A stretch of DNA of 64,000 bases from Kribbella monticola (lineage in GTDB: Bacteria; Actinomycetota; Actinomycetes; Propionibacteriales; Kribbellaceae), in NCBI RefSeq assembly GCF_003261635.1, contig NZ_QFXK01000035.1, forward strand, positions 1-64,000, read 5' to 3'. Shown piece after piece: positions 47,738-56,825 of the stretch. Position numbers and translations under genes: made by a program. The stretch's first letter is position 1; every line of letters begins with the position of its first letter. Below the pieces are notes generated by a model. It ran no database searches and was not told where the DNA came from. It worked only from the letters and a program-made list of their open reading frames with translations.

Positions 47738-48067
47738 AAGCCAATCTGTCGCGAACGGTGGGACAAGTCAGGCGGATGCCCGTCTCGCTGCTGGAAGTGG
47801 AAACAAATTTGCAGATACCGATTGATTGTTTCCAGCGAACAGCCTCAGCAGTCACGTCGGAACAGATCGGCCGATCTCGACATGCCTCCGGCGGGGCCTG
47901 AAGGTGCAGCGCACTCGGTAGGCAACAGCCCGCACCTGGGCGCGAGCCGCGGCGGAGGAGCGGCGGGGTGAGGTGGGGTGGGGTGGGTGGGAGCGGCCGG
48001 AGTAGGGAGCGACGGACGAGCGGACTGCGGGAGGTCGCGTGGGCTGCCTCCCGCAGTACTCGGCGAG
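47738..48067. other. Non-coding region upstream of VOC gene
   Basis: It holds a 9-bp inverted repeat TGGAAACAA (47798-47806) / TTGTTTCCA (47826-47834) around an AT-rich 19-bp spacer, upstream of the VOC start and plausible as its operator/promoter, and the right hairpin element at 47980-48059. No supported gene. Confidence 0.5.
47980..48059 (+). repeat. Hairpin-bearing repeat element, right copy
   Basis: GGGGTGGGTGGGAGCGGCCGGAG, then ACTGCGGGAGG...CTCCCGCAGTAC. Aligns with the reverse complement of 47172-47253 over about 80 bp with scattered substitutions and a few small indels; the stem and the G-rich block are the best conserved parts. Confidence 0.75.
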
Positions 48068-49501
<1,434 letters not shown>

Positions 49502-49534
49502 CGTCGACCTGTCCTCGTCGTCTGCGCCTGATCG

Positions 49535-49954
49535 TCAGCGCGTGTGCAGTTGATCGCCGCGGAGCGTGCCGGTGTCGGGCAGGGCTTCGGCGGGGTCCGA
49601 GCCGATGCGGGTGATCGCATTGCGCTCGTCCACGAAGACTACGCTCGGTTCGAAGAGCTTCGCCTCGGCGGTGTCGAACATCCCGTACGCGATCAGGATG
49701 ACCAGGTCGCCGGGGTGGATCAGGTGCGCGGCGGCGCCGTTGATGCCGACGATGCCGGAGTCGCGGGGACCTTCGATCAGGTACGTCGACAGCCGGTTGC
49801 CGTTGGTGATGTCGACGATGTCGACCTTCTCGCCGGGCAGCAGGTTCGCCGCCTCCATCAGCGTCGCGTCCAGCGTGCAGGACCCGACATAGTCCAGGTC
49901 CGCCTGGGTGACGGTCGCCCGGTGCACCTTGGACTTCATCATCTCGCGCAACAT
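49535..49954 (-). CDS. panD: Aspartate 1-decarboxylase
   Basis: 139 residues. MLREMMKSKVHRATVTQADLDYVGSCTLDATLMEAANLLPGEKVDIVDITNGNRLSTYLIEG, then GINGAAAHLIHPGDLVILIAYG: canonical PanD. Autocleavage at Gly-Ser in YVGSCTLD (Ser25) creates the pyruvoyl cofactor. It makes beta-alanine for pantothenate and CoA. ATG 49954 matches the orthologous start; in-frame ATGs at 49963/49966 have a better G-rich ribosome-binding site. Preceded by a triple hairpin repeat. Confidence 0.93.
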   Translation of the reverse strand: MLREMMKSKVHRATVTQADLDYVGSCTLDATLMEAANLLPGEKVDIVDITNGNRLSTYLIEGPRDSGIVGINGAAAHLIHPGDLVILIAYGMFDTAEAKLFEPSVVFVDERNAITRIGSDPAEALPDTGTLRGDQLHTR

Positions 49955-50032
49955 GGCGCTCATCATCCAGCCCACCCCCACCCCTGTCAGTGGCAGCCGT
50001 CACCTTCCAGTCACAGGAGAAAAGAAAGCAAG

Positions 50033-50218
50033 GGAAGGAAAGCGGTAGGGCGGAGGGGAGGTGGCGGTCACCTTCCTTCCCTCCCGGGGAAGGAAGGCGG
50101 TAGGGCGGAGGCGAGGTGGCGGTCACCTTCCTTCCCTCCCGGGGAAGGAAGGCGGCAGGGCGGAGGGGAGGTGGTGGTCACCTTCCTTTCCCTCCCGGGG
50201 GAAGGAAAGGAAGTGGAG
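50033..50218. repeat. Three 55-bp tandem repeats with internal hairpins
   Basis: The marker GCGG(T/C)AGGGCGGAGG occurs at 50042, 50097 and 50152 (period 55). Each unit includes CCTTCCTTCCC-TCCCG-GGGAAGGAAGG (11-bp stem; slightly changed in unit 3) and GAGGTGGYGGTCACC. Located between panD (upstream side) and the stop of the MMPL gene, so it may terminate MMPL transcription and lies in the panD leader. Confidence 0.85.
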
Positions 50219-50225
50219 CGGTCGG

Positions 50226-52418
50226 TCAGCGGCCGGCCAGCTCGGGGATGCGCGGGCCGGTAGGGGCCGGGCGGGGGCGCAGGGAGTCGCCTTCGATGTC
50301 GACGTTCGGCAGGAGGCGGTCGAGCCAGCGGGGGAGCCACCAGGCGGACTTGCCGAGAAGGGCCATCACCGCTGGGACGATGGTCATCCGGACGACGAAG
50401 GCGTCGACGAAGACGGCGAAGGCCAAGCCGAAGCCGATCTCGCGGACCAGGGTTTCGCTGGAGAGGATGAAGCCGGAGAAGACGGCGATCATGATGATCG
50501 CGGCGGCCGTGACGACCCGGGAACCGTGGCTGAAGCCTTCGACGACGGCGCGGACCGGGCCGGCGCCGTGGACGTGTTGCTCACGCATCCTGGTGACCAG
50601 GAAGACCTGGTAGTCCATCGCGAGTCCGAAGACGACGCCGACCAGGAACACCGGCAGCATGCTGATCACCGGTCCGGTCTGGCCGGTGATACCGAACAGG
50701 CCGGCGAGCCATCCCCACTGGAAGACCGCGACCAGCGCACCGAAGGTGGAGGCCACCGTGAGCAGGAAGCCGAGGGTCGCCTTCAGTGGCACCAGCACGG
50801 ATCGGAAGACCACCATCAGCAGCAGGAACGCGAGCCCGATCACCAAGGCCAGATAGGGGATCAGCGCCGACCCGAGCTTGGCGGAGATGTCGATGTTGAA
50901 CGCGGTCGCGCCGGTGACCGAGACCTGCGTGCCACCGATGGACGGTACGTCGCGGATCGCCTTGACGAGATCCTTCGTCTGCGCCGTACTCGGTCCGCTG
51001 GCCGGGATGACCCGCAGGATCGCCGTGTCGCCGGCCTGGTTGAACGTTGCCGGAGTGACCGCGGTGACGTCGGGGAGTCCCTTGATCGTGTTCTCGATCC
51101 GGGCTGCGGCTCCCTTCGGGTCCGCGGCGTCGGCGCCGTCGACGACCACCATCAAGGGTCCGTTGAAGCCAGGACCGAATCCCTCGGACAGCGTGTCGTA
51201 CGCCTTGCGCTGGGTCGACGAAGGTGCCGCCGAGCTGTCGTCGGGCAACCCGAGCTGCAGGTCGAGAGCCGGTACTGCGATGCCGCCGAGTCCCAGCACC
51301 GCGATCAGCAGGACGGCGACCGGGCGGCGCGTGACGAAGCCGGCCCATCGCCGGCCGACGGTCGGTTTGTCGGCTGCCTCGGGGTCGGGGGTCTTCAGGA
51401 ACGGGATCTTGCCGCCGAGCACCCGGTGCCCGGCGACGCCCAGTAGCGCGGGGAGCAGGGTCACAGCAATGGCTACGGCTACGACGACGGTGAATGCTGC
51501 TGCCAGCCCCATCTGGGTCAGGAACGGGATCCCGACGACCGACAGGCCGGCCAACGCGATCACGACCGTCAGACCGGCGAAGACCACCGCGGAACCCGCC
51601 GTACCGGCTGCGTGCCCGACCGCTTCCTCGGGCTCCTTGCCGATGGCGATCTCGTGCCGGTACCGGGACATGATGAACAAGGCGTAGTCGATGCTGACCG
51701 CGAGGCCGATCATGAACGCCAGGATCGGCGTCCCCGAACCGATGTCGACGAAGCCGCTCGCGGTGGTGATCCCGGCGGCACCGATGCCGACACCGATGAT
51801 TGCCGCCAGCAACGGAAGTCCGGCGGCGACGAGCGAGCCGAAGGTGATCATCAGGACCACCGCCGCGACGCCGAGACCGATCACCTCGGTCAGGTTCTGC
51901 TGCTCCTGCGCCTGCATCGCATCCCCGCCGTACTCGACGCTGAGCCCGGCGGCCCGGGCCGGCTCGGTCGCGGTCTCGACGGCGGATCTGTCCTGCTCGG
52001 TCAGCGCGTCGGCGGGCACCTTGTAGGTGACCTCGGCGAAGCCGGTCCGGCCATCCGGGGCGATCGTGCCGGCCTTGAACGGGTCCGCCACCTGTTGCAC
52101 CTGCGGACCGGTCGCCAGCTTGCCCACGACCTGCTCGACGACGGACTTGGTGGCCGGGTCGCTGAGCTTGTGCCCGGTCGGCGCCTGTAGGACGACCCGG
52201 GCGGTGGCCCCGTCGGCCGACACCTGTGGGAACCGCTCCTGCAGCAGATCGACGGCCCGCTGCGATTCGGTCCCGGGGATGGAGAATCCGGTGGCGGTCG
52301 GGCCGGACAGGGTGGCCGCGCCGACCCCGGCGATGGCCAGCAGAGCCAGCCAGAACATGATGACGAGTCTGCGGCGCCGGAAGGCGAACCGGCCGAGCCG
52401 GTACAGGATGGTAGCCAT
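50226..52418 (-). CDS. MMPL family RND transporter
   Basis: 730 residues, two six-TM MMPL halves with large extracytoplasmic loops after TM1 and TM7. TM1 is RRLVIMFWLALLAIAGVGAA. The first half has ITFGSLVAAGLPLLAAIIGVGIG and FMIGLAVSIDYALFIMSRYRHE; the second half has MLPVFLVGVVFGLAMDYQVFLVTRMREQHVHGA, both with the conserved GLxxDYxxF motif carrying the Asp-Tyr pair for proton coupling. Exports lipids or drugs; substrate unknown. Its promoter region shares the CAACCGCGGTA motif with the adjacent histidine kinase, so it is a likely target of that two-component system. Confidence 0.93.
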   Translation of the reverse strand: MATILYRLGRFAFRRRRLVIMFWLALLAIAGVGAATLSGPTATGFSIPGTESQRAVDLLQERFPQVSADGATARVVLQAPTGHKLSDPATKSVVEQVVGKLATGPQVQQVADPFKAGTIAPDGRTGFAEVTYKVPADALTEQDRSAVETATEPARAAGLSVEYGGDAMQAQEQQNLTEVIGLGVAAVVLMITFGSLVAAGLPLLAAIIGVGIGAAGITTASGFVDIGSGTPILAFMIGLAVSIDYALFIMSRYRHEIAIGKEPEEAVGHAAGTAGSAVVFAGLTVVIALAGLSVVGIPFLTQMGLAAAFTVVVAVAIAVTLLPALLGVAGHRVLGGKIPFLKTPDPEAADKPTVGRRWAGFVTRRPVAVLLIAVLGLGGIAVPALDLQLGLPDDSSAAPSSTQRKAYDTLSEGFGPGFNGPLMVVVDGADAADPKGAAARIENTIKGLPDVTAVTPATFNQAGDTAILRVIPASGPSTAQTKDLVKAIRDVPSIGGTQVSVTGATAFNIDISAKLGSALIPYLALVIGLAFLLLMVVFRSVLVPLKATLGFLLTVASTFGALVAVFQWGWLAGLFGITGQTGPVISMLPVFLVGVVFGLAMDYQVFLVTRMREQHVHGAGPVRAVVEGFSHGSRVVTAAAIIMIAVFSGFILSSETLVREIGFGLAFAVFVDAFVVRMTIVPAVMALLGKSAWWLPRWLDRLLPNVDIEGDSLRPRPAPTGPRIPELAGR

Positions 52419-52484
52419 ACCGACGATCGTTGCCGTGGGCCCTGGTAACCCGCGTCTGCCACCAGTCGGCTCTTCGCTCTACTG

Positions 52485-52518
52485 CAACCGCGGTATGCCC
52501 ACGACAACCGCGGTATGC
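52485..52518 (-). promoter_or_regulatory. Direct repeats CAACCGCGGTATGC upstream of MMPL gene
   Basis: Two identical 14-bp copies at 52485-52498 and 52505-52518, 20 bp apart (about two helical turns), the nearer 66 bp from the MMPL start codon. The first 11 bases recur 65 bp upstream of the histidine kinase start. Likely response-regulator binding sites. Confidence 0.6.
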
Positions 52519-52525
52519 GAACCCG

Positions 52526-53200
52526 CTACGAAGAGCCGCCGACCCGGACCAGCCCGCTCTGGTACGCGATCACGACCAGCTGGGCGCGATCGCGGGCGCC
52601 GAGCTTCATCATCGCCCGGTTGACGTGCGTCTTGGCCGTCATCGGCGCGACCACGAGCCGCTCGGCGATCTCGTCGTTGGACAGGCCGGTCGCGACCAGC
52701 CCGACCACCTCACGCTCGCGCTCGGTCAGGGCGGCGAGTACCGCGGGTGCAGCAGCCTGATCCAGCTCGGGCTGCGCCAGGAACCGGTCGATCAGCCCCT
52801 TCACCGCCTTCGGCGACAGCAGCGCGTCGCCACTCGCCACGGTCCGGATCGCGTCGATCAGCTCGGCCGGCTCGACGCTCTTGCCGAGGAAGCCGCTCGC
52901 GCCGGCCCGCAAGGCCTCGAACACGTACTCGTCGACCTCGAACGTGGTCAGGATCAGCACCCGGACACCGGCCAGTCCGTCGTCGGCCATGATCTCGCGG
53001 GTCGCGGCCAGCCCGTCGAGCTCCGGCATCCGGATGTCCATCAGGATCACGTCCGCCCGGCAGCTGCGCGCCAGCTCGACGGCCTCCCGCCCGTTCGCTG
53101 CCTCGCCGACCACCTCGAGGTCAGCCGCCGAGTCGACGAGAACCCGGAACCCCCTGCGGATCAAGGTCTGGTCGTCCGCCAGCAGCACCCGGATCGTCAT
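52526..53200 (-). CDS. Response regulator, NarL/LuxR type
   Basis: 224 residues. Receiver domain MTIRVLLADDQTLIRRGF with phosphoacceptor Asp in VILMDIRMPELDG (about residue 54), Thr in VLILTTFEVDEYV and Lys in GFLGKSVEP. C-terminal LuxR helix-turn-helix ALTEREREVVGLVATGLSNDEIAERLVVAPMTAKTHVNRAMMKL. ATG 53200 has AAGGAG; the gene overlaps the upstream histidine kinase gene by 75 bp, so it is co-expressed with it. DNA target probably CAACCGCGGTA (inference). Confidence 0.93.
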   Translation of the reverse strand: MTIRVLLADDQTLIRRGFRVLVDSAADLEVVGEAANGREAVELARSCRADVILMDIRMPELDGLAATREIMADDGLAGVRVLILTTFEVDEYVFEALRAGASGFLGKSVEPAELIDAIRTVASGDALLSPKAVKGLIDRFLAQPELDQAAAPAVLAALTEREREVVGLVATGLSNDEIAERLVVAPMTAKTHVNRAMMKLGARDRAQLVVIAYQSGLVRVGGSS

Positions 53201-54380
53201 CGACAACTCCTTCCAGCAGCGGCAGGACCGCATGGACGCGGAACCCGCCTTCAGGTGTCGGTCCGGCGGTGACCGTGCCGCCGACAGTAGCCACCCGCTC
53301 CCGCATGCCGATCAAGCCGTGTCCGCTACCGCCGGAACTGGCCGGACCAGGTGAACCCGGTGTGTTCGTGACCTCGACATCCAGTACGGCGCGGCTCTGG
53401 TTGATCCGCACTGTCACGCGCGCGTCAGTCGTGTGTTTGACGACGTTGGTCAGCGACTCCTGCACGACCCTGTACGCCGTGAGGCCGACCAGCTCGGGCA
53501 ACTCCGCCGAAGGCTGCTCGGCCGGTTGCCACTCGACCTGCAAACCGGCCGCGGCGAACGACTCGATCAACGAGCCCACCTGGTCGAGCGACGGCGACGG
53601 TGCTGTCGGCGTACTGCTGTCGCCGGTCTTGCGCAGCACGCCGAGCAGGACAGTCAGCTCCTGCAGCACTGTGCGACCGCCTTCGCGGACCAGGGCGAGT
53701 GCGCGCTCGGACTCCTCGGGCTGTTCGCGCAGCATGTGCGCCGCCACGCCCGCCTGGACGTTCATCAAGGCGATGTGGTGCGCGATCACGTCGTGCAGCT
53801 CGTGCGCGATCCGGATCCGCTCCTCCATCACCCGCCGCTCGGCCTCTTCCTCGCGGGACTGCTCGACCCGGCGGATCCGCTCCTGGATCTCGGCCAGGTA
53901 GGCGCGCCGGTTGCGCATCGCCTCACCGATCGCCACCGACAGTCCGATGATCGCCAGGACCGGGAGGTTCTCCCAGACGGCGAAGTGGGTGGCGATCGTC
54001 GTACAGGCGACCCCGGCGACCGTCACCAGGCAGATCGGCAGGATCCGCCGGCCGCGGTCGAAGGTCAGCACGACCGTGTAGATCGCGATCGCCATCGGGA
54101 GACCGATCGGGCTCTTCGTCGCCAGGAGCAGTACGTAGAGGCAGTAGGCGCCCGTGGTGATGCCGAGAGCGAGCAGGGGTTGCTGCCGGCGCAGCGCCAG
54201 GGCAGAGCAGGCGATCACAGCGAGCACCACGACCAGCGGGCTCAGCCCGATCGCGCCGTCCGGGTTCCCGCCCGGCTTGGCGACAACGGCAGCCATCAGC
54301 GCCCCGATCAGGACCGCGTCGTTCGCCCCCGGGTGGTTGACCAGCCACCCGGGCCGCCGCGGAGAGACCAGCATCGCCAT
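53121..54380 (-). CDS. Sensor histidine kinase (HisKA_3 type)
   Basis: 419 residues. About five TM helices in the first 150 residues, little extracytoplasmic sequence, a linker helix (YLAEIQERIRRVEQSREEEAERRVMEE), the HisKA_3 box RIRIAHELHDVIAHHIALMNVQAGVA (phospho-His near 193) and an HATPase with VVQESLTNVVKHT (N box) and SGGSGHGLIGMRERVATVGG (G box). Senses probably a membrane or envelope signal. Partner of the overlapping NarL-type regulator. ATG 54380; an internal ATG two codons on is possible. Confidence 0.92.
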   Translation of the reverse strand: MAMLVSPRRPGWLVNHPGANDAVLIGALMAAVVAKPGGNPDGAIGLSPLVVVLAVIACSALALRRQQPLLALGITTGAYCLYVLLLATKSPIGLPMAIAIYTVVLTFDRGRRILPICLVTVAGVACTTIATHFAVWENLPVLAIIGLSVAIGEAMRNRRAYLAEIQERIRRVEQSREEEAERRVMEERIRIAHELHDVIAHHIALMNVQAGVAAHMLREQPEESERALALVREGGRTVLQELTVLLGVLRKTGDSSTPTAPSPSLDQVGSLIESFAAAGLQVEWQPAEQPSAELPELVGLTAYRVVQESLTNVVKHTTDARVTVRINQSRAVLDVEVTNTPGSPGPASSGGSGHGLIGMRERVATVGGTVTAGPTPEGGFRVHAVLPLLEGVVDDDPGAAGGRPDLDPQGVPGSRRLGG

Positions 54381-54445
54381 CGCACCACCGTACGGCGTAC
54401 TCCGGGTGCGGCACGTCGTCTACCGGTTGTAAACAGCAACTACCG

Positions 54446-54456
54446 CAACCGCGGTA
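54446..54456 (-). promoter_or_regulatory. CAACCGCGGTA motif upstream of histidine kinase
   Basis: CAACCGCGGTA (followed by CGC instead of TGC) at 65 bp from the histidine kinase start codon, the same spacing as the nearer copy upstream of the MMPL gene. The surrounding bases form CCGCGGTACGCCGTACCGCGG, a strong inverted repeat. Confidence 0.55.
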
Positions 54457-54496
54457 CGCCGTACCGCGGGAAGGGCCTGCGGTACGGCGTACTGGC

Positions 54497-55288
54497 TCAG
54501 CTGAGGAATGAGAGGTAGGCCTTCATGTCGCCGATCGGTGCGTAGCCGAAGCTGTTGTCGACCTCTCCCGCCGACGTCAGCACGCTGACGGACAGGACGC
54601 AGCTCCCGAGGATGCCGGGATCGGCACAGTCGGTGCCGTCGGCCAGGAAGCGCTTGGCGCGGTACCAGGCGGAGTACGTGCCGTCACTGTGCACCTGAGT
54701 AGTGACCGGAGTTCCCGCGCCGTAGCAGCCGCTGGCCTGGACGATCTGGAAGCAGCTCTGCTCGACGATCCGCACCCGCCGGCCTTCGGCGCCGTGGGCG
54801 GTGCCACGGACCCTGACCCATTGACTGGCACGCAGGTCTGTGGACGGCGTCGCGGTGATGGTCGCGGGCGAGCCTTTGAAGGTCAGTACGCCGGAGTCGA
54901 GGATCAACCGGTTGCCGCTCGCGTCGTTGCCTACCGCGAACAGGTGGCAGATGTCGGCCCGGCAGTAGACCGGGGTCGGGTCGCCGGCCTCGTGGCTCAG
55001 GAAGACCGGGTCGAGCAGAGTGACGGGCGTGGAGATCCGGCCGGTCGCGCCGGCGGTCACCACCAGATTGTTGGTGCAGTCGTTCTCCGGAGTATCGGCG
55101 AAGTAGTTGCACTGGACGACGCGGACCTCGGAACCGGCTGCGAAGCCGCGAGCGGTCAGCCAGACCCGATCCCCACCTTCGAGCCCGGTCGTCCGGCTCA
55201 CCCGAATGGACGGTGTCGACGCATTCGCCGGCGCCGCGATCACTCCGAGCAGCAAGGTCGCAGCCGTGACGGCAGCAAGAATTCTCAT
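54497..55288 (-). CDS. Secreted protein with neocarzinostatin-like domains
   Basis: 263 residues. Signal peptide MRILAAVTAATLLLGVIAAPANA, then IRVSRTTGLEGGDRVWLTARGFAAGSEVRVVQCNYF, which matches the start of the neocarzinostatin/macromomycin apoprotein fold, and a second domain from about 135 (ITATPSTDLRASQWVRVRGTAHGAEGRRVRIVEQSC). Paired cysteines (QC...DC, YC...IC, SC...GC) suit the fold. The family includes enediyne-binding apoproteins, but no enediyne biosynthesis gene is in this window. ATG 55288 with GGGGGG ribosome-binding site. Confidence 0.75.
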   Translation of the reverse strand: MRILAAVTAATLLLGVIAAPANASTPSIRVSRTTGLEGGDRVWLTARGFAAGSEVRVVQCNYFADTPENDCTNNLVVTAGATGRISTPVTLLDPVFLSHEAGDPTPVYCRADICHLFAVGNDASGNRLILDSGVLTFKGSPATITATPSTDLRASQWVRVRGTAHGAEGRRVRIVEQSCFQIVQASGCYGAGTPVTTQVHSDGTYSAWYRAKRFLADGTDCADPGILGSCVLSVSVLTSAGEVDNSFGYAPIGDMKAYLSFLS

Positions 55289-55379
55289 GTGTCCCCCCAC
55301 ATGTTTGTCAGAGACCCCCTGGCCTCGGGACCTTCCTACCCGCGTTATGGGTGGAGACGCTAGGGGCAGGCTGTACGAA

Positions 55380-56825
55380 TCAGGCCGGGGTGTCCGTGGT
55401 GAGGATGGTCGACGCCTGAGCTGCCAGTGCTCTCAGTGATTCGTAGCGAGGGCGTAGGACCGCGACGCGGGCGACGTCGGCGGGGACGGGCTGCAGGGAT
55501 TCACCGCCGGGCGAAGGGGAGAGGCCGAGAGCTACCGCAGCAGCGCCGCGGGCGCCTACCTCGGCTTCGGCGCAGACCTCGGTCGGCCGGGCGAAGGTCG
55601 CGGTCAGGCAGTTGCGCCACCAAGCCGACGCGTCGATTCCGCCGCCGCCGAGGACCACCTGCAACTCGTGCCCGAACAGGGAGTCGAGCATCCGCAAGCC
55701 CCGGTCGATCTCCAGCGAAGCACCTTGTAGCGAAGCGGCGAGGAGGTCGGCAGCGGTGTCGTCGAACGACAGCCCGAAGTACGCACCGGAACCGCCCGGC
55801 ACAGTTTCCGGCGGCCTTGTCCCAGCCTGGAAAGGAATGCCGATCACACGCGACGAGCCGATCTCGACCCCGGTCGGCTCACGATGCTCCGCGTCGAGCT
55901 GCAGTACTGCGGTGAGCCAGGCGTGCAGGTTTCCCGCGGCAGAGAAGGCCATTCCGGTCACCGCTCGCTTGTCGTCGACGCGATAGCGCCACAACTCCCA
56001 CGGCAACTCAGGTGCGCCTTCGATCGGATGGACAACCCGCACGGCAGCCGACGTACCAACCGTCACGGCGGCCGTCGTCTCGTCGTACCCGCCGGTGCCC
56101 ACGTTCGACGCAGCGCCGTCGCCGGTCGGCGGATGAATCGGTACGCCGGCGAGCTCCGGCCAGCGCAGCGCAAAGGCCGAGGACAGTACTCCGGTCCAGC
56201 CGGTCGGCACGATCGCGGGCAACTGCGACTCGGAAACCCCTGCCACAGCAAGGGCTTCGGGGTCGTAGGTCCCACTGGCGAGATTCAACGTTCCCGTGCC
56301 GGAGGCGATCGACACCGAGGTGACGCGCTCGGAGGTCAGTCGCTCGAGGACGAGATCCGGCAGGCCGGCGTACGACGAAGCCGAGACGACCGAGCGCAGC
56401 CAGGGGATCCGGCGGGTCCAGTACAGCCGGTGCAACCAGGCGCCGGTGCGGGCGTGGAAAGCGTGCTCGTCGAAGGAGGAGTCGACAGTGGGCGGCACGG
56501 AACGCGTGTCCACCCAGGGAATCACGGGCGTCAACGCTTGACCTGTACCGGCGAGCGCCACGATCGAGTGCCACTGCGAGGACATCACGATGTCGCCGAT
56601 GTCGGTGAGATGCCCGTTCTGCTGCAGCTCGTCGAGGCAGCCCAGCAGTCCTTCGATGTAGTCGTGCAGATCGAGGGTCGCCTCACCGCGTTCGCCGTAC
56701 GCCGGGGCGATCTTGTGCCGGGCCAGCGCGCCAGGAATCGGCGATGCGTCGGGGGAGAGCACCAAGGCGCGCGCCGACGACGTCCCGAGATCCAGGGCGA
56801 GTACGCGCCCGTCAGTCTTCGGCAT
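55380..56825 (-). CDS. FGGY family carbohydrate kinase (gluconokinase-like)
   Basis: 481 residues. N-terminal LALDLGTSSARALVLSPDA (phosphate 1, about 9-27), IVMSSQWHSIVALAGTGQALTPVIPWVDTRS (substrate-binding, typical of gluconate/xylulose kinases), GDGAASNVGTGGYDETTAAVTVGTSAAVRV (phosphate 2) and LQVVLGGGGIDASAWWRN (adenosine motif). Sugar not predictable; gluconate-like. Last gene of a minus-strand run with OtsA; the start overlaps the otsA stop by 14 bp. Confidence 0.88.
   Translation of the reverse strand: MPKTDGRVLALDLGTSSARALVLSPDASPIPGALARHKIAPAYGERGEATLDLHDYIEGLLGCLDELQQNGHLTDIGDIVMSSQWHSIVALAGTGQALTPVIPWVDTRSVPPTVDSSFDEHAFHARTGAWLHRLYWTRRIPWLRSVVSASSYAGLPDLVLERLTSERVTSVSIASGTGTLNLASGTYDPEALAVAGVSESQLPAIVPTGWTGVLSSAFALRWPELAGVPIHPPTGDGAASNVGTGGYDETTAAVTVGTSAAVRVVHPIEGAPELPWELWRYRVDDKRAVTGMAFSAAGNLHAWLTAVLQLDAEHREPTGVEIGSSRVIGIPFQAGTRPPETVPGGSGAYFGLSFDDTAADLLAASLQGASLEIDRGLRMLDSLFGHELQVVLGGGGIDASAWWRNCLTATFARPTEVCAEAEVGARGAAAVALGLSPSPGGESLQPVPADVARVAVLRPRYESLRALAAQASTILTTDTPA

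Noticed and set aside
47254..47979. Composite transposon carrying the VOC gene
   Set aside because: No transposase and no visible target duplication; the inverted elements are reported only as repeats.
54497..55288. Part of an enediyne biosynthetic cluster
   Set aside because: No polyketide synthase or tailoring genes nearby; only the apoprotein-like fold is present.
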